A stretch of DNA of 64,000 nt from Sulfuracidifex tepidarius (GTDB taxonomy: Archaea; Thermoproteota; Thermoprotei_A; Sulfolobales; Sulfolobaceae), in the NCBI RefSeq assembly GCF_008326425.1, contig NZ_AP018929.1, positions 510,875 through 574,874 on the forward strand, given 5' to 3'. Positions 9,677 through 18,420 of this stretch are shown piece by piece. The translations under genes were made by a program, and so were the position numbers. Position 1 is the stretch's first letter. The number at the start of each line of letters is the position of its first letter. Under the pieces are notes generated by a model. It was given only the letters and a program-made list of their open reading frames with translations. It was not told the origin of the DNA and searched no databases.

Positions 9677-10627
9677 ATGAAAAGGCTCTTCATCGTAGCT
9701 AACGGTACGCTGAAGAGGAAGAGTAACACGCTTGCCCTCGAGACCAAGGAAGGCACTAAGTACGTCCCCATCACTACCGTGGGGTCAGTTTACGTCTTCG
9801 GCGAAGTGAGGATGAACAAGAGGTTGCTCCAGTTCCTCAGCAAGAACCACGTCCCAGTCCACTTCTTCGGCAAACATTACCTAGGCTCGTTCTATCCGAG
9901 GTTGTTCAACGCGTCCGGCTTCATGGTCCTGAAGCAGGTCGAGGCTTACATGGACCCCAGGAGGAGGGGGGCCATCGCCAGGAAGTTCGTAGAGGGCGCG
10001 ATCAAGAACATGGCAACGGTTCTCAGGGAGAACAGGCTCTCCGACGATGCCCTCAAGTTGAGGGAGTACATCTCCATGCTCACGGACGACGTGGACTCCA
10101 CCATGGGGGTAGAGGGGAACGCGAGGAGCTTCTACTTCTCCTGCTTGGACAAAGTCCTCCCTCAAGGTTTCCGGCTGGAGAAGAGGACCAGGAGGCCTCC
10201 TGAGAACATGGGGAACTCGCTCATGAGCCTCATGAACACCTTACTATACACTGCAGTCCTCGACGAGGTATACCAGACCCACCTAGACCCGAGGGTGGGT
10301 TTCCTCCACTCCACGAACTTCAGGAGGTTCTCCCTCAACTTGGACGTAGCGGAGGTGTTCAGGCCAGTGATAGTGGACAGGCTCATGATATCCATGACTA
10401 AGAGGAGGGAGTTGACCGAGGACGACTTCGAGGACATGACCGCTGGGCTCAAGCTAACGCAGGATGGCCTGAAGAAGGTGTTGAGCGCCGTGGACAAGAG
10501 GCTCTCCTCCACGGTGAAGGTGGGGAAAAGGAAGATGAGCTACTCCCGGGTGATCAGGACCGAGCTCTACAAGTTGGAGAGACACCTCTCAGGGGACGTA
10601 GAGTACTCCCCGTTCCTGATCAGGTGA
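9677..10627 (+). CDS. cas1: CRISPR-associated integrase Cas1
   Basis: The 316-residue protein opens MKRLFIVANGTLKRKSNTL, typical of subtype I-B Cas1, and has the usual length. The three metal-binding residues are visible: Glu in GVEGNARSFYF, His in GFLHSTN and Glu in DVAEVFRPVIVDRL. With Cas2 it forms the integration complex that inserts spacers at the leader end of the array. The gene stands alone, 1.35 kb from cas4 and 1.1 kb from cas8b, whereas adaptation genes are often contiguous. IS debris and a dispersed repeat lie in the gaps. Catalytic residues look intact. Confidence 0.96.
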   Translation: MKRLFIVANGTLKRKSNTLALETKEGTKYVPITTVGSVYVFGEVRMNKRLLQFLSKNHVPVHFFGKHYLGSFYPRLFNASGFMVLKQVEAYMDPRRRGAIARKFVEGAIKNMATVLRENRLSDDALKLREYISMLTDDVDSTMGVEGNARSFYFSCLDKVLPQGFRLEKRTRRPPENMGNSLMSLMNTLLYTAVLDEVYQTHLDPRVGFLHSTNFRRFSLNLDVAEVFRPVIVDRLMISMTKRRELTEDDFEDMTAGLKLTQDGLKKVLSAVDKRLSSTVKVGKRKMSYSRVIRTELYKLERHLSGDVEYSPFLIR

Positions 10628-11720
10628 AAGGACACCTTGTACCGCAGATGTCTAACGAGGCCTTGACCTACACGCCCCTTGTGAATAGAAGCGAGTTTAG
10701 CTCTAACCATGACCTCCTCCCCTATCCCTCCAAGACTACCGCACAGCTGTAGAGGGTTCCTCGATAGGAGCTGGGGAGTTCAAGCATGGAAAGAATAGAT
10801 CAGCTCTCTCCTCTTCTTCCATATGGCTGACCCATGACAGAAAGAGGGTTAGCTAACAGCCCCTGCACGGTCTCCCTGGAATAACTAGGATGGGAGAAGA
10901 ATTAGTTTTAAGGAGAATTAGATTTATTACTCCTTTGATTAGTTCGTCCATCGTACTCATACTATGAAGATATTAATTTACACTTCTACATTATATAATA
11001 CCTGCGTATATGATATCTATAACACCTATTGCGTGCGCAAAGACTATACCCAAGGTATAAGGAGGAAAAAAGCATATAGATAATTACATTATGTGGTACA
11101 TAAATACTCGGCTCGCTCAAGGCGATTCATGTCTACTTTGGGAATTCAGCTTATTTATCGAAACTCAATGAGTTTAATTGAAAGATCTCGTATGGACTGA
11201 CGAGGGTTCACGCTTGACAGTTCCCTTTATCTGATCTATTTCTGCCATAATTACAATTCGCAATGGAGACCCGAATTACCCCTCAAGGCCAATTTGGACG
11301 TTTCTCCCGTTCATATTGTACTAAGCCCTTCAGACGCTAAACTCAGCAGTTCCTAATCAAATCCTGGATGAAGTGTCCCAAGAGGGATTCCTAGCGGACC
11401 CGATAAGGGAGTGAAACAGCACAAGACCACCATCTCTCTATATGTCGTCTCCATGATCTCCCGCTGAGAGCAAGTAAAATGTTTCCTGTCTTTATTTCCA
11501 CACACTCCCTCGCCTCTCTACTCCCTCTAACAGTTGAGGCTTCCCGACGAGCTCCTCTTTACTCCATTGAAGGCGGACTGTCAGGCACTGCATCCAAAGG
11601 CAACACTCGGGTTACTCATGCTTCATTTTCCCAACCTTTTTTCTATATAAGCGTTGATTAGAAGAATCAAAATTCTTTTAAGTTCGTCATCATGAAAACA
11701 AGAGGTCGAGAGTACTTCAA
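10628..11720. other. Intergenic stretch between cas1 and cas8b
   Basis: About 1.1 kb with no credible gene. It contains one copy of a 95-bp dispersed repeat (11186-11280). A 60-codon ORF at 11479-11661 has no family resemblance and is not accepted. Confidence 0.5.
11186..11280. repeat. Dispersed 95-bp repeat, family 2, copy 1
   Basis: Aligns by eye without gaps at roughly 80 percent identity to 38601-38695. Shared blocks include TCTCGTATGG, GGGTTCACGCTTG and CCATAATTACAATTC. It codes for nothing obvious. It could be a miniature element, a structured RNA or an IS end. Confidence 0.7.
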
Positions 11721-11735
11721 AATAAATATAAATCT
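11721..11735 (+). promoter_or_regulatory. Putative TATA box for cas8b-cas7-cas5
   Basis: AATAAATATAAATC is centred about 28 bases before the cas8b ATG. The three genes behind it overlap and should share this promoter. Confidence 0.45.
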
Positions 11736-11755
11736 GCCTTGCCTATTTAATTCAC

Positions 11756-13534
11756 ATGTTTTCATCTCTCAAGAGGCTTGGAGAACTCAGGAATTCTGAG
11801 GTCACTCTCCCCATTCAGGAGATAAAGTTGAGCGGGAAGGGCCCTTTCACCTTCAGGGCCGTGGTCTTTGACAGTGACAGGAAGGAAGTCAGGTTCGAGG
11901 ACTATGAGATGACCCCCAGCACTGTTTACGAGTGGAACTACATAGGCAACGCAAAGGCTAACAAGCCAATGGATAGGCTCACCACTCCCACACTCAAGTA
12001 CATACTCGGTTTCGACGAAAAAGGAGAAGTACAGAGGGAGAATAAGCAGGTCTTGAAGGCAGCTCAGGGGATACCAGTGGTGGGGGATATACTGAGAGAA
12101 GTGAGCGAGTGGTACTCCCCAGAGAAGTGGAAGGACAAGGTAGGGAAGGACATGTTCGACGCCGACCTTTACAGTGTCGTGGTAGTCAAGGACGGGAAGC
12201 GCATAGAGCTGGCTAAACTCAAGGAGTACCAGGACTACCTCCGCGGGTCAGATGACGGAGACGAGGGAGAGGGGGGAGGGAAAAAGAAGGTCCAAGTCCC
12301 GTGCCAGTTGTGCGGGAGACCCACCAGCATGGACAACCCCGACTACCCAGGTGGCACTCTCCTTAAAATGTACATAACAGACAAGAAAGGTTTCGTGTCG
12401 GGCGTCACGGACTCTCCCGACGCCAGGATGAGGACTCACGTCGTGTGCAACGATTGCAAGAACCTCATGGAGATAGGGCAGAGGTACGTAATGGACAGCA
12501 TGAGAGCTAACGTGGGGAAGCTCTCAGTCTACGTTGTTCCATCACTCTCCCCCAAGGCCCCAACCACCCTGCTAGACAGGATAAAGGTGGAGGGGAGAGG
12601 ATGGATAGTCTCGTTCATGGACATCCAGAAAGTTCAAGAGGAGATAAAGGACGAGGCTGAGATCGGTGACTGGGTCTACAGCGTCACCCTAGTATGGGCT
12701 GCAGTACAGCAGTCGAAGTTCGCAGTCTCCAAGGTGATGTATGACGTGACAGTCCCCAGGCTACTGGAGATCAAGAGGACGTCCAAGAGAGTCGATAGAG
12801 GTTTGGGCATCAAAGACCTCACAGGGAAGGAACTTGACGTGGTCGCCCTCTACTCCATCTCACCAGTGAAGGAGTCCTCCCGCGGTGCCATGGCTACTCC
12901 TTTCCTCGACGTGATGTCGTCCCTTATGGAGGGTTACCCCATAGACGAGAACTACGTTTACTCCTCTTTCCTCCAAGAGCTGAAGTGCATAAGGACCAAC
13001 ACATGTCAGAACTTTTTCTCCAAGGAGCTCTCCCTCGAGAAGGGGACCATGCTAGCTACTGGATTTATAAAGATGTTCCAAGTACTTAATATCATGGGTT
13101 CAAGTCAAATGGTTGACACAACCTCAGTAGAAAACCCCATCGACTACGCCAAGAGGTTGGGGCTCTCTAAAGGACACACCGGCCTCTTCCTCCTCGGCGT
13201 GGTAACTGCGAGCGTAGGGTTAGCTCAATACAAGAAGGGAGACAAGAAGAAGGCAATCCTGGACAGGATAGACTTCGAGGGCATGGACCTCTCAGACGTA
13301 AAGACCTACATGTCAAGGCTAGTTGAGTCCCTCAGGGACTACAACATCCTCAGCTACAATGAGGCGCTGGTGGGCGAGGCCACTTCCATGATAAATGAGG
13401 ACACGTCCTCGCTCTCGTCTCCACAGGAGAACGTGTTCTGGATCCTGTCCGGATACTCGTGGCAGACCCTGAAAATGATAAAGAAGGGAGAGATAAAGGA
13501 AGACGAGGAGAAGGGAGGTGAACAAGATGAGTGA
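11756..13534 (+). CDS. cas8b: Cascade large subunit Cas8b (Csh1-like)
   Basis: The 592-residue protein is the size and position of a subtype I-B large subunit. It has a zinc-finger-like pair, CQLCGRP at about residue 183 and CNDCKN at about residue 231, a Csh1 hallmark, after an acidic, Gly-rich linker (about residues 165-177). Large subunits recognise the PAM and hold Cas3 in the effector complex. The stop overlaps the start of cas7, showing a tight operon cas8b-cas7-cas5. Sequence resemblance is weaker than for the other cas genes, so the call rests on the zinc motif, size and neighbours. Confidence 0.85.
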   Translation: MFSSLKRLGELRNSEVTLPIQEIKLSGKGPFTFRAVVFDSDRKEVRFEDYEMTPSTVYEWNYIGNAKANKPMDRLTTPTLKYILGFDEKGEVQRENKQVLKAAQGIPVVGDILREVSEWYSPEKWKDKVGKDMFDADLYSVVVVKDGKRIELAKLKEYQDYLRGSDDGDEGEGGGKKKVQVPCQLCGRPTSMDNPDYPGGTLLKMYITDKKGFVSGVTDSPDARMRTHVVCNDCKNLMEIGQRYVMDSMRANVGKLSVYVVPSLSPKAPTTLLDRIKVEGRGWIVSFMDIQKVQEEIKDEAEIGDWVYSVTLVWAAVQQSKFAVSKVMYDVTVPRLLEIKRTSKRVDRGLGIKDLTGKELDVVALYSISPVKESSRGAMATPFLDVMSSLMEGYPIDENYVYSSFLQELKCIRTNTCQNFFSKELSLEKGTMLATGFIKMFQVLNIMGSSQMVDTTSVENPIDYAKRLGLSKGHTGLFLLGVVTASVGLAQYKKGDKKKAILDRIDFEGMDLSDVKTYMSRLVESLRDYNILSYNEALVGEATSMINEDTSSLSSPQENVFWILSGYSWQTLKMIKKGEIKEDEEKGGEQDE

Positions 13535-14402
13535 CTTGAAGAACAACTCCGAGATACTCTTCATTTACGAGGCTAAGCTCACCAACCCCAATGGCGACCC
13601 TGACGACGAGAACCGCCCGAGGATGGACCCCAAGACGAAGAGGAACTTGGTCAGCGACGTCAGGCTCAAGAGGTACTTCAGGGACTACGTGATATCCAAG
13701 GAAGGGGAAGACAGCGTGTGGGTGACCAAGATTGAAGGGAGGAACGTTGACGCCACCGAGAGGCTCTCTAAACTGGGGAAGCCCGAGGACGTGCTGAAGA
13801 AGTGTATAGACGCGAGGCTCTTCGGGGCTACCATCCCAGTGAAGGGACAGAAAGGGGGGAGGGGAGAGTCCACGTCCTACACCGGCCCGGTCCAGTTTAC
13901 CTGGGGCTATTCACTCCACCGCGTGGACATGGTGGACTCCCGTTCCATCACTTCCCTCTTCTCGGGTAGGGACACAGGGTACGGTAACATAGGGAAGGAC
14001 TACAGGGTTTACTACTCCATGATAGCCTTCCACGGCGCTGTTAGCGCGAAGAGGGCCGAGGTGACAAACGCGAGTGAGGAGGACTTGAAGAAGTTAGACG
14101 ATTACTTGTGGAATTCCCTGGTGACGGAGACAGTGACAAGGAGCAAGATCGGGCAGAGGCCCCTTCTCTACCTCAGAGTTGAGTATTCCTCTCCCGAGGC
14201 GATGAAGGGAGACCTGAGGCGTTTCGTGTCCGTCAAGGAAAAGGGAGAGAGCGTCAGGGACTTCTCCGACCTCGAGGTAGACCTCACACCGCTCCTCAAC
14301 TTGGTAAAGGGCAATGACGTAGTGAGGGTACACGTGAAGTGCTCCGAGGAGTTCACCAAGTTCTGCGAGGAAGTGAAAAAGACGGGAAAAGGTAGTCAGT
14401 GA
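13527..14402 (+). CDS. cas7: Cascade backbone subunit Cas7 (Csh2-like)
   Basis: The protein of about 291 residues has the Csh2/DevR opening: EAKLTNPNGDPDDENRPR, then the conserved DVRLKRYFRDY. A Gly-rich KGGRGESTSYTGPVQF and the FHGAVSAKRAEVTN segment follow. Cas7 copies coat the crRNA spacer and form the Cascade backbone. The ATG at 13527 is preceded by GGGAGGTGA, a strong ribosome-binding site that favours it over the GTG at 13518. It overlaps the end of cas8b by 8 bases. Its TGA overlaps the ATG of cas5. Confidence 0.95.
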   Translation: MSDLKNNSEILFIYEAKLTNPNGDPDDENRPRMDPKTKRNLVSDVRLKRYFRDYVISKEGEDSVWVTKIEGRNVDATERLSKLGKPEDVLKKCIDARLFGATIPVKGQKGGRGESTSYTGPVQFTWGYSLHRVDMVDSRSITSLFSGRDTGYGNIGKDYRVYYSMIAFHGAVSAKRAEVTNASEEDLKKLDDYLWNSLVTETVTRSKIGQRPLLYLRVEYSSPEAMKGDLRRFVSVKEKGESVRDFSDLEVDLTPLLNLVKGNDVVRVHVKCSEEFTKFCEEVKKTGKGSQ

Positions 14403-15088
14403 TGAAGGCTCTCTCCTTTCGCCTCATGGGAGCCATGGCCCACTTCAGGAAGGTGTTCTCAAACTCCACCTCACTGTCCTACTACTTCCCTCCTAGGACG
14501 ACACTCATGGGCGTCGTGGCTGCCGCCATGGGCAAGGACAGGGACTCTTATTACGAGGAGCTCAACCAGTTCGAGTATTCCCTGACCCCACTGACTGGAC
14601 TGAGGAAGATCATGCTGGGCGAGACTTACTTGGACACTGATGAGGTGAGCGTCAAGTCACTGAGGAGGCTCAAGCAGGGAGTCCCCACAGGGAGGGAGTT
14701 CGTCCTCCCCTCCAACGCGCCTTTCCTTGGTTATCGCGTCACCGTGTACCCGTTCCACGAGGTGATGGAGAAGAGCCTGAGGTCACCGGTGTACCCCCTC
14801 TCCCTCGGGACTGCCAACATGTTAGCGTGGGTCGAGGACGTCAAAGTGGAGGAGTGTGAAGAGATCCAGGAGGTAGACGGGGAGGTCATGTCCGTGACCC
14901 AGTTGAAGCCTGAAGTAACGAAGGATATGAGGGTCGCAATAGAGGAGATGGTGCCCAGGGAGTTCGACGCGGAGAGACACACGGGGGAGTTGCCGACCTA
15001 TTTCGTGGAGCTGAACGCAAAGCCCTTGACGGTGAAGGGAAAGGGAAGGGGATTACGCTGCGGAGGGGAGAACTACTTGTTCCTGTAA
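14402..15088 (+). CDS. cas5: Cascade subunit Cas5
   Basis: The 228-residue protein begins MKALSFRLMGAMAHFRKVF and carries the Cas5 signature YYFPPRTTLMGVVAAAMG near residues 27-44. Cas5 caps the 5' handle of the crRNA and contacts the large subunit. The ATG overlaps the cas7 stop as TGATG, so translation is coupled. The C-terminus has the glycine-rich KGKGRGLRCGG stretch expected in this fold. Confidence 0.92.
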   Translation: MKALSFRLMGAMAHFRKVFSNSTSLSYYFPPRTTLMGVVAAAMGKDRDSYYEELNQFEYSLTPLTGLRKIMLGETYLDTDEVSVKSLRRLKQGVPTGREFVLPSNAPFLGYRVTVYPFHEVMEKSLRSPVYPLSLGTANMLAWVEDVKVEECEEIQEVDGEVMSVTQLKPEVTKDMRVAIEEMVPREFDAERHTGELPTYFVELNAKPLTVKGKGRGLRCGGENYLFL

Positions 15089-15242
15089 CGTGTTACCTTT
15101 TTCCCTGTCCTTTCTAAGGTGTCTCAGGTACAAGGACCCTCTCCTGTGATCGTTCCACTCCTGTTTCTTTATCACCAGTAGAAAATAATTCCTTACTACA
15201 AATAAAGTTAATAATGACAAATCCTCATTTATAACATAAGCC

Positions 15243-15503
15243 ATGCTTTACGTGATTCTAGTTTACGACATAGACGAGACTAGGGTCGCCAAGGTTCTGA
15301 AGATATGCAGGAAATACCTCACTTGGGTTCAGAGGTCTGTCTTTGAAGGGGAGATAACTGAAGGGAACCTCGAGCTCCTCCTGAACGAGCTCAGGAAGAC
15401 TGTGAGGGATAAAGACAACATTATGATATATCGTACTTCCACAAAGAAGAACTTCAAGGTAGAGGTAATAGGGGAGTCCATGAAGGACGACTTCATCCTT
15501 TGA
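15243..15503 (+). CDS. cas2: CRISPR-associated protein Cas2
   Basis: An 86-residue protein with the Cas2 ferredoxin-like start LYVILVYDIDETRVAKVLK (conserved Asp in YDID) and the helix YLTWVQRSVFEGEIT. The dimer bridges two Cas1 dimers in the spacer-integration complex. It lies 154 bases behind cas5 with its own AT-rich upstream region, and 5.6 kb from cas1. Length is normal. Confidence 0.95.
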   Translation: MLYVILVYDIDETRVAKVLKICRKYLTWVQRSVFEGEITEGNLELLLNELRKTVRDKDNIMIYRTSTKKNFKVEVIGESMKDDFIL

Positions 15504-16007
15504 ACTACCGTGAACTTTCTTCCTCCCCTATCAGGGCACGACTAGGTGCCAATAGGACAAGCGTGCTGAGCTATTCGAACTCAACACCTTCATTTTGACG
15601 CGTGTCCTAAAAGAGCCTCAAGAGATGTGAATGGGTCAAGACTCATTTTAAGAAAACCGGTCATCATGAAAGCTAAACCCGTCATATGGTCTAACCGTTC
15701 AGATCCCTGTCACTAGTTTGCTAAATGCTGAAATTTAATTCTCCCTTTTTTTAAAAAAAGAAAATATAGGCACTAACTTACCTGCTCACGCTATAAAGGA
15801 CAAGATGAGGTTGCTATAGCCCTTTAGAGCTCGTGATCACGAGTTCAGCGTTAAGCCTTTAGGTTTAGAAGTATTTATTTTTTATACTCTTTTTTCCAAA
15901 AAATACTCGGTCGAGGTGGTCATGTAAGTCCTAGAAAGAGGAGTAAAACTTACCACGATTGTTTAGGCTATCTATAAATATCTCCGTGTATTTCATAATA
16001 TCAAGAA
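15504..16007. other. Intergenic stretch between cas2 and the TPR kinase
   Basis: No gene seen. A T-rich and A-rich tract (15744-15768) may end the cas2 transcript. TCTATAAATA at 15971-15980 is a good TATA box about 33 bases before the kinase ATG, so the kinase probably has its own promoter. Confidence 0.5.
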
Positions 16008-17912
16008 ATGGCGTCAGTTAAACCAGACGTTTTCAAAGCGAAGAGGCTCTACTGCTCGGGGTACTACTCCGACGCCTATTCTGCTATCAAGTCAGCGTTG
16101 TCTCTCTTTCCAGTAAGCGATGAGGCCTCCGCCCCGGGGGCTAAGTACGTCTACGCTGACATCCTCCGCTGGAAGGGGATACTTGAGATCAAGGTAGGCA
16201 TGTTAGACCAAGCGATAAACACGCTTGAAGACGTCATCCAGACACTGGGCTATGAGCCACACGAAGTCACTTATTACCAGTCACTCGCTAGGTACTACTA
16301 CTCCTACTTCGTTTTCAACAAGAAGAAAGTCCTGGTCCCTGCCCTCAGGGACCTGAAGTACGTGGTCAACTCGGTCACGCAGAAGTGCACGTTCATGACG
16401 CTACTGGCCTTGGTACATGCGGAGTTGGACGAGCTATACGACGCTGAACTCGTCATAAAGGGGGGAAACATGACGACTAAGATAGCTGAGTCCCACGTGT
16501 ACCTCAAGAAGGGAGACCTATTGCGGGCACACAAGACGATAGACCAGCTCCTAATGTACGAGAAGGACAACGTGGACGCGCTCTTGGAGAAGTCACTCAT
16601 ACTGATGGCGAAGGGGTCTTACAAGGACTCGTTAGACTTGTTGGAGGAAGCGTTGAGACTGGAGCCTAGCAACGTGTTGGCCTCTCTCTTCAAGGCTGAG
16701 GTACTAGAGGTCATCAAGAGACAAAAGGACGCCCTCTCCATCTACAAGAGCCTTGACAACTTGTTGAACAGCCCCGTAGTCAAGTCCAGGATAGCGGGGA
16801 TAACGCTTTACAACCCACCTCCTCCCCCTGTCCTGCCCTTTCAGGCACAGAGCGCACCCCCGTGGTATTCCAGCTCGCCCGCTCCCCACGTACAGACGTC
16901 GAACACTCAAAAGACTCAGGCGACACAAGCCACAAGTAATCCCCTAGTGCACTCGAAGCTCCTAACCCCCACGTCGAACTTCACGTGGGACCCGAAGGTC
17001 TGGGTGGGGAGGAAATTCTCCGTCTACAAGATAGAATCAGTCTTGGGGGAGGGAGGGAACGGGTACGTGCTGAAGGCTAGGGCTTTCGGCGGGGTTGAGG
17101 CAGCAGTGAAGGTCCTCAAGGTGTACCCAGGTATATCGGAGGACTACTTCTCCACCCTGGTGAACGAGGCGAGTAACTTGTCCTCGCTGTCCAAGAGGCC
17201 TAACGTGGTCGAGATTTACGCGGTGAACGTGGACAAGCTCGTCTTGAGGGAAATAATCTCCGGGAACACTTCCCTCTACGAGAGGGACCCTCCCAGGATA
17301 ATCATGGAGTTCATGAGGGGAGGGACACTCGGTGAACTTGTAATGCAGGACATGTTCTTCTACTCCTCAAAGTGGAGTTCCTCCGTGTACAAGGCTATCT
17401 CTACCACAGCCGAGGCCTTGCACCAGATGCACGCTTCCGGGTTCGTCCACATGGACGTGAAACCGCAGAACGTGTTCCTCACCGAGAAACCCAAGGATCC
17501 GAGCGAGTTGGGGAGCGTCGAGTTCAAGTTGGGTGACCTGGGGAGCGCGGTCAGAGTTACGAGCAAGATCACCCAGTTCACACCTGAGTACGCACCCCCT
17601 GAGGTCTACGTCGACGCTGCCAGGCCTTTCCTGGACGTGTTCTCCCTAGGGGTGACCATGTACGTGCTGCTCACAAGGAAGATAGACAGACCGGACTTGC
17701 AGGAGATGGACGACGCCTTCAACTGTTTCCAGAAGAACGACATGAAGTGCGTGAAGGAGAAGGTGAAAGAGGCACAGGACAAGTTGAGGGGGTGGGACCC
17801 CAGTGTCCCCGCGGAGGTGAAACAGCTGTTGAAGAGGATGGTAGACCCAGAGCCCTTGAAGAGACCTACCTCGTTGCAAGTATACGAAGAGCTCAGGAGA
17901 ATTAAGACGTGA
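16008..17912 (+). CDS. TPR-containing Ser/Thr protein kinase inside the cas locus
   Basis: The 634-residue protein has an N-terminal helical repeat region (about residues 1-265) with TPR-like units, for example KGSYKDSLDLLEEALRLEPS. A Pro/Ser/Thr-rich linker follows (about 266-325), then a Hanks-type kinase domain (about 335-634). Kinase motifs are GEGGNGYVLKA, the lysine in AAVKVLKV, HMDVKPQNVFL and GDLGSA (DLG for DFG), with APPEVY and LDVFSLGVT. It is a paralogue of the kinase at 2004-3008. TPR units usually bind partner proteins. It sits between cas2 and cas3 on the same strand, an unusual place for a signalling kinase. Regulation of interference is a possibility, but chance insertion is equally compatible. 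Confidence 0.9.
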   Translation: MASVKPDVFKAKRLYCSGYYSDAYSAIKSALSLFPVSDEASAPGAKYVYADILRWKGILEIKVGMLDQAINTLEDVIQTLGYEPHEVTYYQSLARYYYSYFVFNKKKVLVPALRDLKYVVNSVTQKCTFMTLLALVHAELDELYDAELVIKGGNMTTKIAESHVYLKKGDLLRAHKTIDQLLMYEKDNVDALLEKSLILMAKGSYKDSLDLLEEALRLEPSNVLASLFKAEVLEVIKRQKDALSIYKSLDNLLNSPVVKSRIAGITLYNPPPPPVLPFQAQSAPPWYSSSPAPHVQTSNTQKTQATQATSNPLVHSKLLTPTSNFTWDPKVWVGRKFSVYKIESVLGEGGNGYVLKARAFGGVEAAVKVLKVYPGISEDYFSTLVNEASNLSSLSKRPNVVEIYAVNVDKLVLREIISGNTSLYERDPPRIIMEFMRGGTLGELVMQDMFFYSSKWSSSVYKAISTTAEALHQMHASGFVHMDVKPQNVFLTEKPKDPSELGSVEFKLGDLGSAVRVTSKITQFTPEYAPPEVYVDAARPFLDVFSLGVTMYVLLTRKIDRPDLQEMDDAFNCFQKNDMKCVKEKVKEAQDKLRGWDPSVPAEVKQLLKRMVDPEPLKRPTSLQVYEELRRIKT

Positions 17913-18420
17913 TAGAGACGAGGAATGGAGAGGGGAGGGAGAAGAGAGGAAAGAGGGGATACGGAGCAGGTGAAGGGAGAGGTGTGAGTGGAGATGTGGG
18001 GTGAAGGTCTTCCATATCAGCATTCACATCAGGTCTTTCACGGGCAAGTACATACTTTAACTTTACCCTTACAGGGTTTGGACAATCAGAGAGTGTGACC
18101 TGCAAAGTAGACCCGAAGAGATGCTTATGTATTCGTTCTCGGAGCGAGAAGTCTCTCTCCCCAGCACCATCTCGGAAGCACCCTTCAATCTTCCACACGG
18201 TGGAACTGGTTTCGTACCATAGCTGTCGCTTTTTATTCCCCGTCTCTATATAACTTTCCGTCTAAGACAATCCTCAGTTCTAGATGAACTTCTTTTTTTT
18301 AAAAAAATATTTAATTTAGAACAAAACGTGAGCCAGAGGACTTAACGATAAGGAAATCGAAGCGTCTCTCAAGGCAGGCAACATCACAATCTATTTTAAT
18401 CACGAGAAGTCTTTCCACAC
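17913..18420. other. Intergenic stretch with cas3 promoter
   Basis: No gene seen. A purine-rich tract follows the kinase stop. CTATTTTAAT at 18391-18400 lies 25 bases before the cas3 ATG and is a probable TATA box, suggesting cas3 is transcribed separately and without a leader. Confidence 0.5.
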
